A DNA stretch of 64,000 nt from Phycisphaerales bacterium (GTDB lineage Bacteria > Planctomycetota > Phycisphaerae > Phycisphaerales > UBA1924): positions 19,907 through 83,906 of the forward strand of contig JALUWX010000029.1 in assembly GCA_027019265.1 (NCBI GenBank). The letters run 5' to 3'. The notes beneath the pieces are model-generated. The model did no database searches, was not told where the DNA came from, and worked only from the letters and a program-made list of their open reading frames with translations. The position numbers and the translations under genes are program-made. Position 1 is the first letter of the stretch; the number at the start of each line of letters is the position of its first letter. Shown one piece after another: positions 17,177 through 24,948 of the stretch.

Positions 17177-18607
17177 ATGCACAACCAGACCACGCTCAAC
17201 GCCGCCCTCCTCACCCTCCTCGTCGGTTCAGCGTCGGCCGCCGAACCCACCCAGCGCATCGAGATCTCCCCCGACGGGCACACCCGCGCCCAGCTCCCCC
17301 TGAGCGACCAAGCCCCCCAGGGCGCTGTCATGGTCGGCGCCCCCTTCGGCGCGACCCCCGACTACACACTCAACGAGCGCCGTCCCATCGGGGGTCTCGC
17401 GATCGCCGACCTCAACGGGGACGGCTACAACGACCTCGCGGCCTGCGCGTACACCGCGAACTCCTTCCCCCCCTACGACGACTCGCGCGACTTCATCCTC
17501 TTCGGGTCCGCAACGGGTCTCGAAGCTACCCCCTCCTGGTTCACGAGCAACGAAACACACACGGCCGACATCCAGATCGGGGACATCAACCTCGACTCCT
17601 TCCCCGACCTCGTCACCGTCCACGGCGGGGGTCTCCGGAGCGACTCCGTCCGGGTCTACTTCGGTTCCGCTTCGGGCCCCTCGAACAGCGCCGGGTGGAC
17701 CTCCTCCACGAACCCCTCTGTCTGGGGAACCGACGGGCTCCTCGTCGATACAGACAACGACGGCGACCTCGATGTCGTCACCACCAACCAGGGCTCCTCA
17801 TCACCCAACCACCTGCGCCCCAACTTCATCTTCACGAACAACGCGGGGACCCTCGAGACGGACCCCTCGTGGGAAACGAGTGTGTGGGAGATCTCCAACG
17901 GGGTCGCCGCGCGTGACATCACGGGGGACGGGTACCCCGAGATCGCGTTCGCGAAGTGGGTGAACTTTGCCTCGGGGGTCCACTTCAACACCACGGGCAC
18001 ACCCGACACGGTCCCGTTCATGCAGGTCAGCAACACCAACGCCGACAAGGGCGCGGTGTTCATGGATGTCGAGGGTGACGGGAACAGCGAAGTCGTCTTC
18101 GGCGGCGAACCCACCACCGTCTACGCCGCCGTCCACGGATTCCTCGATCCCCTCACCTCGACCATGCCCCCCTTCGATTCGATCAGCGAGGTCGAATCCG
18201 CCGACGTCGATCTCGACGGCGACGACGACCTCCTCGAAGTCCACTTCGCCGACGGACGCGCCCACATCTACCTCAACAACGACGGGGTCCTCGACCAGGT
18301 CCCCTCCTGGACCTTCGACGCAAGCGAAGTCGGGAACGCGATCGCCGTCGGGGACCTCAACAACGACGGGACCCCGGACCTCGCGATCGGATACGCGGGG
18401 AACACGTGCATCCGTGTGTTTTATGGGATCCCCCAGTCCTGCGCCGCCGACTATAACGGAGACAACGAAGCGGACTTCTTCGACATCAGCGCGTTCCTCA
18501 TGGACCTCGCAAACGAAGCTCCGACGGCCGATATCAACGAGGACAACGCCTGGGACTTCTTTGATATCAGCGCTTTCCTCGCCATCTTCGCCGACGGATG
18601 CCCATAA
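17177..18607 (+). CDS. Secreted FG-GAP/VCBS-repeat protein with GCP-ending dockerin-like tail
   Basis: A 476-residue exported protein with a signal peptide of about 21 residues (cleavage near ASA-A). Repeated Ca-binding FG-GAP units (IADLNGDGYNDLA, LVDTDNDGDLDVVT, ARDITGDGYPEIAF, VEGDGNSEVVFGG, VGDLNNDGTPDLAIG) form a seven-bladed-like propeller. The last 50 residues hold two DxFFDISAFL units and end in Gly-Cys-Pro, like the proteins at 2990 and 59311. A GGAGAGAG ribosome site precedes the ATG. It is likely surface-bound through the tail; the ligand is unknown. Confidence 0.88.
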   Translation: MHNQTTLNAALLTLLVGSASAAEPTQRIEISPDGHTRAQLPLSDQAPQGAVMVGAPFGATPDYTLNERRPIGGLAIADLNGDGYNDLAACAYTANSFPPYDDSRDFILFGSATGLEATPSWFTSNETHTADIQIGDINLDSFPDLVTVHGGGLRSDSVRVYFGSASGPSNSAGWTSSTNPSVWGTDGLLVDTDNDGDLDVVTTNQGSSSPNHLRPNFIFTNNAGTLETDPSWETSVWEISNGVAARDITGDGYPEIAFAKWVNFASGVHFNTTGTPDTVPFMQVSNTNADKGAVFMDVEGDGNSEVVFGGEPTTVYAAVHGFLDPLTSTMPPFDSISEVESADVDLDGDDDLLEVHFADGRAHIYLNNDGVLDQVPSWTFDASEVGNAIAVGDLNNDGTPDLAIGYAGNTCIRVFYGIPQSCAADYNGDNEADFFDISAFLMDLANEAPTADINEDNAWDFFDISAFLAIFADGCP

Positions 18608-18614
18608 TGGAGTC

Positions 18615-19208
18615 ATGACCACGACCTCGCGCGAACCTGCGCTTGAGCCGATGATCCTGCGCGACGGGAGAACCCTCACCCTGCGCCCCATCTGTATCGA
18701 CGACGCGGAGCTCTTCCGGGTCTTCATGCTCACCCTCACGAGCGACACCCCCTGGATCGGCTCCAACCCCGACGAGGTCCACGACGTCGATTGGTACCAG
18801 GACCGGATCGAACAGGTCCTCGAACGGACCGGGTCGCGCTGGGAGATCGCCGTCTCCGAAGAACACAACGCGATCGTCGGGGACTGCATGGCGCTCCCCG
18901 GGAACCGCGCCAAGTTCGAGCACGTCGCGATGATCGGGATCGGGATCATCGAGCCCTGGCGCGGCGCCGGGCTCGGACGCATGCTCATGGAGCGCACCAT
19001 CGACTGGGCACGAGAATCCGCGCTCATCGACAAGCTCGAGCTCGGGGTCTTCGAGCACAACACCAACGCCCGGAACCTCTACACATCGCTCGGGTTCCAG
19101 ATCGAAGGGGTCCGGACCCGCGCCATCCGTCAGCCCGACGGGTCCTACCACGACGACGTCCTTATGGGGCTCTGGGTCGGGGACGACCTTTCCGACGAGC
19201 CCATCTGA
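18615..19208 (+). CDS. GNAT-family N-acetyltransferase
   Basis: A 197-residue acetyltransferase with the acetyl-CoA loop EPWRGAGLGRMLMER (motif A), a preceding beta strand VAMIGIGII and the C-terminal NARNLYTSLGFQIEGVRTR pattern typical of GNAT enzymes acting on amines or protein N-termini. The substrate is unknown. The start lies 7 bp after the FG-GAP gene stop; a CATAAT hexamer ends 6 nt before the ATG, and a GGAG is also present but only 2 nt away. Confidence 0.88.
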   Translation: MTTTSREPALEPMILRDGRTLTLRPICIDDAELFRVFMLTLTSDTPWIGSNPDEVHDVDWYQDRIEQVLERTGSRWEIAVSEEHNAIVGDCMALPGNRAKFEHVAMIGIGIIEPWRGAGLGRMLMERTIDWARESALIDKLELGVFEHNTNARNLYTSLGFQIEGVRTRAIRQPDGSYHDDVLMGLWVGDDLSDEPI

Positions 19209-19284
19209 ACGAAACCCGTGTCATGAATCCGTGAAGTTCGAGCCCCCCCGTCCTCCCGGGTCCGTGCGCGATCAATACTTCAAC

Positions 19285-20715
19285 ATGGACCACCTGACCC
19301 GCCGCCACTTCATCGTCCGCTCATCCAGTGTCGCGATCGGGTTCGCCTCGCTCAAGGCCTCCCTCGCGCACGGCGCGGTATCGCGCGTCCTCGAACAAGC
19401 GCCCACCACCACGGGCTTCGGCGCGCTCATCCCCGACCCCGACGGGGTCCTCGATCTCCCCAAGGGCTTCACCTACCGGATCATCGGCGCGATGGGCGAG
19501 ACCATGACCGACGGGCTCGTCTGTCCGGGCAAGCACGACGCGATGGCCGCCTTCCCCTACACCAACCCCGACAACTCAACCGACCCCGATCGCTGCATCC
19601 TCGTCCGGAACCACGAGATCGAGGATGCGCACCGAACCCCCGGCCCCTTCGGACCACACAACGAACGGCTCCACCTCGTCGATCGCGCCTCCCTCTACGA
19701 CCACGGGCACGGCCGACCCTCGCGCGGTGGATGCACCACCGTCGTCTACAACATGCGCACCAAGGAGGTCGAACGCTCCTGGCTCTCGCTGGCCGCCACC
19801 GAGCGCAACTGCGCCGGAGGGCTCACCCCCTGGGGCTCCTGGATCTCCTGCGAAGAAACCGTGTCCACGAAGTCCGATCGCTTCGAACAGAACCACGGGT
19901 ACGTCTTCGAGGTCCCCGTCACCACCGAGCCCGAACTCGCACAGCCCGTCCCCCTCAAAGCGATGGGGCGCTTCAACCACGAAGCCGTGTGTATCAATCC
20001 CGAGACCGGGATCGTGTACCTCACGGAAGACCGACACGACTCGCTCCTCTACCGATTCGTCCCACAGACCAAGCCCACCAAGCCGGGAGACCTCCGCGGA
20101 CCCGGGAAGCTCCAAGCCCTGCGCGTCCTCGGACAAGACGGGCTCGACACCCGGAACTGGGACGAACAGCGCATCGAAGCGGGGGACCCCCTCGCGATCT
20201 CCTGGATCGACCTCGACGACATCGACTCCCCCAACGATGACCTCCGCACGCGCGGATTCGCGAAGGGCGCCGCCCGCTTCGCGCGAGGCGAAGGCATGTG
20301 GTGGGGCGCAATGGACAACCCCAACGGAAAGAACCAAGGCGCGGCCTACTTCGCCTGCACCAACGGCGGCAAAGAAGGCGCAGGACAGATCTTCCGCCTC
20401 ACCCCCGGCGGGCGCGGCGCACCCGACACCCTCGAACTCTTCATCGAGCCCAACGACCGATCCGTCCTCGAAAACGCGGACAACATCACCTTCTCCCCCT
20501 GGGGCGACCTCGTCGTCTGCGAAGACGGCCAATCCCCCCAGCACCTCGTCGGCGTCAAACCCGACGGGTCCCTCTACACCATCGCCAAAAACGCCTACTC
20601 GGGATCCGAGTTCGCCGGCGCGTGCTTCAGCCCCGACGAATCGACCCTCTTCGTCAACATGCAAGGCATGGGCTGGACCCTCGCGATCACCGGCCCCTGG
20701 AACACGCGCGTCTGA
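19285..20715 (+). CDS. PhoX-like (DUF839) secreted phosphatase
   Basis: A 476-residue protein with a Tat-type signal (LTRRHFIVRSSS, residues 4-15) and a PhoX/DUF839 beta-propeller. Characteristic parts are ILVRNHEI, GGCTTVVYN, NCAGGLTPWGSWISCEE (Cys-containing), FNHEAVCINPETGIVYLTED and NITFSPWGDLVVCEDG. PhoX enzymes hydrolyse phosphate esters with Fe and Ca in the periplasm and respond to phosphate limitation. An in-frame GTG at 19231 would add 18 residues before the twin Arg; neither start has a good ribosome site. No Pho box was recognised. Confidence 0.88.
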   Translation: MDHLTRRHFIVRSSSVAIGFASLKASLAHGAVSRVLEQAPTTTGFGALIPDPDGVLDLPKGFTYRIIGAMGETMTDGLVCPGKHDAMAAFPYTNPDNSTDPDRCILVRNHEIEDAHRTPGPFGPHNERLHLVDRASLYDHGHGRPSRGGCTTVVYNMRTKEVERSWLSLAATERNCAGGLTPWGSWISCEETVSTKSDRFEQNHGYVFEVPVTTEPELAQPVPLKAMGRFNHEAVCINPETGIVYLTEDRHDSLLYRFVPQTKPTKPGDLRGPGKLQALRVLGQDGLDTRNWDEQRIEAGDPLAISWIDLDDIDSPNDDLRTRGFAKGAARFARGEGMWWGAMDNPNGKNQGAAYFACTNGGKEGAGQIFRLTPGGRGAPDTLELFIEPNDRSVLENADNITFSPWGDLVVCEDGQSPQHLVGVKPDGSLYTIAKNAYSGSEFAGACFSPDESTLFVNMQGMGWTLAITGPWNTRV

Positions 20716-20776
20716 TCGCTGCCGCCGACGAGGTTTGGCGTTGCTGCATCTACAGAGCGGACTTGAGAGTGATGCG

Positions 20777-21292
20777 TCAGCGTCGCAAGAGTTTGTCAGG
20801 CGTAGAGCGTTTAAGTAGATCTGACATGAGGAATCTAGAGAGCCATGAACTATTTGCCAACTCATACTCGCTTCTTCGTAGCTTCTCGTATTGCTGGCGA
20901 GTCTTGTAAGTCCTTTGGGCAGCTCTGTTTAGTGCCGCCTGTTCGTCCTTGGGGAGTTCGATGCCTTTGCCTGGCATGGCTACACCTGGGGTTTTGAACT
21001 CGATCACGCTCCCCAACTGGACCGTCGAGCTGGGGGCACTGATCGTCCCCTCATCGGCGTTCCAGTCTGAGTGCTGACCAAAAGATGCACCCTCAGAGGA
21101 ACTCTGCATGACTTGGACATGAAAATCTTGCTTCATACTACTTACATATACCTGACATGGCTCAATTTGTTCCGTAAAAAGGCCAAATGTCGGGCTTGTT
21201 TGGAATTTGTTGTCTGACTCCACAGAGGCATGCCGAGGGGTGGCAGCAGATGACTTGGACTTTCTGGATCTGATTTTGTTGCCCTTCTTCAT
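20777..21292 (-). CDS. Unknown basic protein, downstream half of an AT-rich two-gene unit
   Basis: A 171-residue protein of no recognised family. The N-terminus is very basic (MKKGNKIRSRKSKSS), the middle is polar, and the C-terminus is helical and charged (RTYKTRQQYEKLRRSEYEL). It has no membrane segment. Its ATG is preceded by CGGAGAAGGACG, a good ribosome site lying inside the upstream gene. The frame overlaps that gene by 131 bp in the +1 frame. The overlapped end of the upstream protein looks non-coding (many Cys, Pro and Trp), so the two may instead be one protein joined by a frameshift. Base composition is markedly more AT-rich than the flanks, which points to transfer. Confidence 0.6.
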   Translation of the reverse strand: MKKGNKIRSRKSKSSAATPRHASVESDNKFQTSPTFGLFTEQIEPCQVYVSSMKQDFHVQVMQSSSEGASFGQHSDWNADEGTISAPSSTVQLGSVIEFKTPGVAMPGKGIELPKDEQAALNRAAQRTYKTRQQYEKLRRSEYELANSSWLSRFLMSDLLKRSTPDKLLRR

Positions 21293-22025
21293 CGTCCTTC
21301 TCCGGAATCACCATGTGAAGCGCTAGAGCAAATGGTAGCCAACTGACGATGAGCATGCAGAATGCGACTAGGAGTGCTTTCTTTGCATTGCTCACACGCG
21401 AACTGAGCAGGGTGTTGCGTCTTCGCAAATTGATCGTTTCTGTCTCAAGATTTAGGGCCCAGATACCTTCGATCGTCGGCTTCGAGTACCCGAGCAACTG
21501 ATCTGTAACTGAGGGTTCGTTCTCTAGTGTATCGGGCAGCACTACTGAATGTGATGGATTGTAATGCATTGGTGTGTATCGCTTGAGCCAAATGCGTTTA
21601 GCCAATTTAAATCGGTGTTTGAACTTTCTGCGTCTGCTCATCACATCAAAAAACTTGCCCAGCGCCAAGATCCTTCGTCGAATACGATCTTCTGTGCTCA
21701 TAAGGTAATAAAGTGTCACGACAATCGCAGCGATGCAAAGCGTAAATGTCGTGGCTGATAGCCAAAGAAGTGCATAGCCATTCCAGGACATTTTGGGTGA
21801 GTGACTCGCTGATTCCTTGGCAAGAAGAACAACGCCGCCGATGACGATTGATAATGCGCCTAGTGTAAGTTTTCTGGCCTCAAGTAATCGATTGCGTTGA
21901 TTCTTTTCTGTGTCGAAGGCGGACTTTACTAGCTCAAGGACAGTGGTGGCGGACTTCTCATTGTGAACATCGATTTCTGGTTCATATTCAGGTACGCCGA
22001 AAAGCCATTGCTGAAAGTTGTTCAC
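21162..22025 (-). CDS. Unknown three-helix membrane protein, upstream half of an AT-rich two-gene unit
   Basis: A 287-residue protein starting at the GTG at 22025, chosen because GGAGGG lies 8 nt upstream; a GTG at 22040 is also open. Two adjacent membrane helices (LGALSIVIGGVVLL and LLWLSATTFTLCIAAIVVTLYYL, about residues 52-110) follow a charged helix. A basic cytosolic part (RRRILALGKFFDVMSRRRKF) and a third membrane helix near residues 212-236 come next. The two-helix front end recalls small membrane effectors of defence systems (SLATT-like), but I cannot confirm this. Codon use is AT-rich and unlike the neighbours. Confidence 0.62.
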   Translation of the reverse strand: MNNFQQWLFGVPEYEPEIDVHNEKSATTVLELVKSAFDTEKNQRNRLLEARKLTLGALSIVIGGVVLLAKESASHSPKMSWNGYALLWLSATTFTLCIAAIVVTLYYLMSTEDRIRRRILALGKFFDVMSRRRKFKHRFKLAKRIWLKRYTPMHYNPSHSVVLPDTLENEPSVTDQLLGYSKPTIEGIWALNLETETINLRRRNTLLSSRVSNAKKALLVAFCMLIVSWLPFALALHMVIPEKDDEEGQQNQIQKVQVICCHPSACLCGVRQQIPNKPDIWPFYGTN

Positions 22026-22365
22026 ATCACCGCCCTCCACAAGCTTTGATGGACGTAGTTCAGTGATCGAAATTCTTGATGTTGAATTTGATCACTGATT
22101 AATCAAAATCGATCCTCCACTATAGCAGTGTGTGTGAGGGAGGTTGGCTCACAGGCTGGGCTGTGAGTTGTTGGGCGGATCGGATAGATTGAGGCACATA
22201 CGAAATGGCATGATCTGGCCTCAAGGGCCGCCAGCTCAAACTGTGAGGATTCCGGGATCCGATCCGCGCGGAGATGGACACCGAATCCCCCGATCCGCTG
22301 GCCATTTCCCCCCCATGTGATAGGTTTCCGGACGTCACAGGAAACCACTCCAAGGGATATCACAC
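22026..22365. other. 340-bp intergenic region with a large dyad
   Basis: There is no convincing gene here. The left part is AT-rich and holds the leader and dyad of the minus-strand unit. A hairpin CTCACAG (22148-22154) / CTGTGAG (22161-22167) follows. The right part returns to the high GC of the genome and contains the leader of the 22366 gene, with an AAGGGAT ribosome site. The composition break falls at about 22130-22250. Confidence 0.6.
22061..22097. promoter_or_regulatory. Long imperfect dyad upstream of the AT-rich unit
   Basis: CAGTGATCGAAATTC (22061-22075) is complementary to GAATTTGATCACTG (22084-22097) with one bulged base and an 8-nt centre, giving a 14-bp stem. It lies about 35 bp before the GTG at 22025. 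A second, overlapping repeat TTTGAT/ATCAAA spans 22087-22107. It could be an operator for a dimeric repressor or a leader-RNA hairpin. Confidence 0.55.
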
Positions 22366-23022
22366 ATGCGTACCACCACCCTCACGAGCGCCCTCGCGCT
22401 CACCGCCGCCGTCTCCATCGCGTCCGCCGAACCCGTCATCCTCAACGGGGACATGAACGGCGGGATCGGGATGGCCACCGCGCCCACCGACTGGATGGTC
22501 GGCCAAGCGACCCCCGACGTCGTCAACGCCTCCGGCCCGTTCAACAACACCGGGACCCCCTGGACCGAGTCCCCCAACGGCGGCACCTTCGCGCGCATGA
22601 ACGGGGTCGGGAACTTCCAGTCCGAATCCATCACCCAGAACGTCTCCGGGTTCGAAGTCGGACAGATGTACGAGCTCAGCTTCTACGCAACCAACCTCGG
22701 ATTCCGGGTCAACTCGACCGGGTTCTGGGACGGGTTCGACGGAGTCTTCGAGTTCTACGCCGACGGCCAACTCGTCGCGATCTCCGACGCGCTCAGCAAA
22801 CAAGCCAACTCGGCCGACCCGATCGTCTGGACACTCCAGTCCGTGATGTTCGAAGCCAGCGCTTCCGACTTCCTCCTCGAGATCCGCGCCGAAACGACCG
22901 CCGGGGCGCTCCAGATCGCCTACATGGGGATCGACGGGCTCGACGTCGCGCTCGTCCCGGCCCCCAGCGCCCTCGCGCTCATGGGTCTCATGGGACTCAG
23001 CGCCACCCGGCGCAAGCGCTGA
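22366..23022 (+). CDS. Secreted protein with PEP-CTERM-like tail
   Basis: A 218-residue protein with a signal peptide (cleavage near ASA-E, residue 21) and a beta-sandwich body typical of secreted PEP-CTERM proteins (NGDMNGGIG start, YELSFYATNLG strand). The C-terminal signal is VPAPSALALMGLMGLSATRRKR-like: a Pro-Ala-Pro motif, a hydrophobic stretch and a basic end. Proteins with such tails are held by a sorting enzyme and cut at the outer envelope. A strong terminator follows. Confidence 0.82.
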   Translation: MRTTTLTSALALTAAVSIASAEPVILNGDMNGGIGMATAPTDWMVGQATPDVVNASGPFNNTGTPWTESPNGGTFARMNGVGNFQSESITQNVSGFEVGQMYELSFYATNLGFRVNSTGFWDGFDGVFEFYADGQLVAISDALSKQANSADPIVWTLQSVMFEASASDFLLEIRAETTAGALQIAYMGIDGLDVALVPAPSALALMGLMGLSATRRKR

Positions 23023-23052
23023 TCCGAAGCACACAACGCTGACCAAAGAGAG

Positions 23053-23086
23053 CACCCGCGCGGTTCTGGAGCCGCGCGGGTGTTTT
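23053..23086 (+). terminator. Rho-independent terminator
   Basis: CACCCGCGCGG (23053-23063) pairs perfectly with CCGCGCGGGTG (23072-23082), followed by TTTT. It ends the 22366 gene. Confidence 0.85.
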
Positions 23087-23109
23087 GATGTCGAGATGAA
23101 GAGAATCGA

Positions 23110-23907
23110 TCAGCGCCGACGACGTACGCCCACAAGCCCGCCCAGCCCGAGCAGCACCATCGCGCTCGGCGCGGGCACAGCGCTCCCGATCACACCCCCG
23201 TTGGGCTGGATATCGAAGTCGATCGCGCCGACCTGCGCGAGCGAGAGCGCGTCGAGGTCCATCTCGAAGATCCGCCCCTGAGTATCGATCCCGTAGCGAT
23301 CCCCGCCGTCCTCGAACATCGTGACCAGTTGATTCGCGACATCGAACTGCACCTGCTGCACCGTCGCCGCGCCCAGGTCCACGATGTAGGACCGACCCTG
23401 ACCCGTCACACCAAAGAACCGGTTATCCCCGATGAGCAGAAAGTCCGTGTAGAAATCCGGGACACCCCCGAACTCAACGAACTCCCCGGACCCATCCGAA
23501 AGATCGTACACCACACCCGAGTTGCTCGAGAACGCCGTCGGCAAGCGCTGGAGCATGAAGAAGACTTCCCCCTCCCCCGCGTCCGCCAGCCCGAATATCC
23601 CGTGCAGCCCGTCCCCGAGATCGGTGCTCGAGACGACATCGCTCTCCGATCCGTCCGAAAGATCGATCGTGAACAGCCGCTGCGTGTCGTTCACCAGGAG
23701 CGTATCGCCGCCCTGATACAGCATCGACATCGAGAGCGGCATCGATGAGATGGAACGCACATACGTCGCTTCGAAGGTCTCCCCATCGACCTCGTAGATC
23801 CCGCCGCTGATGTCCGAGACCCAGAAGTCGCTGATCGCCCCGATCGACAGCGCCGACGGGCAAGCCAACGCGCACACGATCGCCGCGGATTTCAAACAGA
23901 TATGCAT
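23110..23907 (-). CDS. Secreted protein with PEP-CTERM-like tail (propeller-like)
   Basis: A 265-residue protein with a signal peptide (MHICLKSAAIVCALACPSAL), followed by short repeated strands (ISGGIYEVDGETFEA, RLFTIDLSDGSESDV, RSYIVDLGAATVQQV, IFEMDLDALSLAQV) that suggest a small beta-propeller. The tail VPAPSAMVLLGLGGLVGVRRRR-type matches the neighbours at 22366 and 24051. The ATG at 23907 is preceded by a GAAAGAGAGA ribosome site. It resembles the proteins at 24051 and 61530 in layout (signal, 'SDF/DWxxSD' start, propeller, tail). Confidence 0.8.
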   Translation of the reverse strand: MHICLKSAAIVCALACPSALSIGAISDFWVSDISGGIYEVDGETFEATYVRSISSMPLSMSMLYQGGDTLLVNDTQRLFTIDLSDGSESDVVSSTDLGDGLHGIFGLADAGEGEVFFMLQRLPTAFSSNSGVVYDLSDGSGEFVEFGGVPDFYTDFLLIGDNRFFGVTGQGRSYIVDLGAATVQQVQFDVANQLVTMFEDGGDRYGIDTQGRIFEMDLDALSLAQVGAIDFDIQPNGGVIGSAVPAPSAMVLLGLGGLVGVRRRR

Positions 23908-24000
23908 GGGGTTCTCTCTTTCCCGATGTGTCAACCCCCGGGTCTCTCATCCCGGGAAGAAGATTGTACGGGATCGTCACAATCCGAGATCATAAAAATG

Positions 24001-24025
24001 AAAAACCCCGGGAGAACCCCGGGTT
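24001..24025 (-). terminator. Rho-independent terminator of the 24051-24869 gene
   Basis: On the minus strand a 9-position hairpin (AACCCGGGG/CCCGGGGTT with one C-C/G-G mismatch, 4-nt loop) is followed by TTTTT. It lies 25 bp after the stop codon. Confidence 0.75.
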
Positions 24026-24050
24026 GTGAACGAGTATCGGAACTGATCGA

Positions 24051-24869
24051 TCAGCGACGACGACGGGAAGCGGCGATCCCCGCAAACCCCAGCACCATCG
24101 CGGAGCCCGGGGTCGGGAAGACACGCGCCGGATCCAGCACATCCGCGCCGATCAGAGAACCCTCGAACCCGGTGATCTGACCAACGAAACCCGTCGCGCC
24201 CGTCGTGATATCGAGCGTGTGGATCTCGCCGAACTGGGTGATCATGTAGACCTGGGACGAGATCTCGAAGAAGGAAACCGGTTCGATCCCCACAGCGAAC
24301 TGGTTCTCGAGCAGCCCGGTCTGCGCATTGAGCACATCAACCGTCTGAGCGGAGATATTGGCGCTGAGGTACAAGTCCTGCCCGATCATGTGATGATCGA
24401 AGTAGGCGCCGCCCGGGGACGAGTACTGCGCCATCCGGCTCACGGTCCCCGTCCCGATGTCGTACGTGTTCCCGTAGTACTGCGTCGCGGGTTGGCTCGG
24501 TGTGACCTGGCTCATCGAGAAGAACACGCCCCCGTTCCCGTCGTGCGCGAGACCCGAGAGCACCCCGAACGCGTGCGGATCCGCGACATCGCCGTGGCTG
24601 AACATCGACGTCGCTTGCTGGGTGTGGAAGTTGTACCGGTACATCTCAAAAGCCCGGTTGATCATCACCTCGCCGTTCCCGAGATCGAGCATCTCAACCA
24701 CGCTCCCCCCGTTCGCGATCTGATGGTGCTCCGTCGCTTGGAGCGTGTTCCCGTTCACGCTGTACAGCTTGCCGGACGCGCCCAGCAGATAGAAATCAGC
24801 GATCCCGCCCTGCGCCACGGATGTGCAGATCGATACCGCGCCCAACGTTATCATCATTCGAGTATGCAT
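24051..24869 (-). CDS. Secreted protein with PEP-CTERM-like tail
   Basis: A 272-residue protein with a signal peptide (MHTRMMITLGAVSICTSVAQG) and a propeller-like body (LYSVNGNTLQATEH, VDVLNAQTGLLENQ, IHTLDITTGATGFV). It ends in a PTPGSAMVLGFAGIAASRRRR-type tail. An AGGAGGG ribosome site precedes the ATG, and an AT-rich TATATT lies about 25 nt upstream. It is a paralogue-like partner of the gene at 23110; both are monocistronic by their signals. Confidence 0.82.
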   Translation of the reverse strand: MHTRMMITLGAVSICTSVAQGGIADFYLLGASGKLYSVNGNTLQATEHHQIANGGSVVEMLDLGNGEVMINRAFEMYRYNFHTQQATSMFSHGDVADPHAFGVLSGLAHDGNGGVFFSMSQVTPSQPATQYYGNTYDIGTGTVSRMAQYSSPGGAYFDHHMIGQDLYLSANISAQTVDVLNAQTGLLENQFAVGIEPVSFFEISSQVYMITQFGEIHTLDITTGATGFVGQITGFEGSLIGADVLDPARVFPTPGSAMVLGFAGIAASRRRR

Positions 24870-24948
24870 ATATCCCTCCTGTGCATAGGAACATGGAATA
24901 TACCATATCCGCACAAGAGAGCGCACGGTTTTATTGAACAGGCGTGAA

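Noticed and set aside
20777..22025. A toxin-antitoxin or named defence system in the AT-rich island.
   Set aside because: No domain, catalytic motif or partner gene could be recognised; naming a system would be guesswork.
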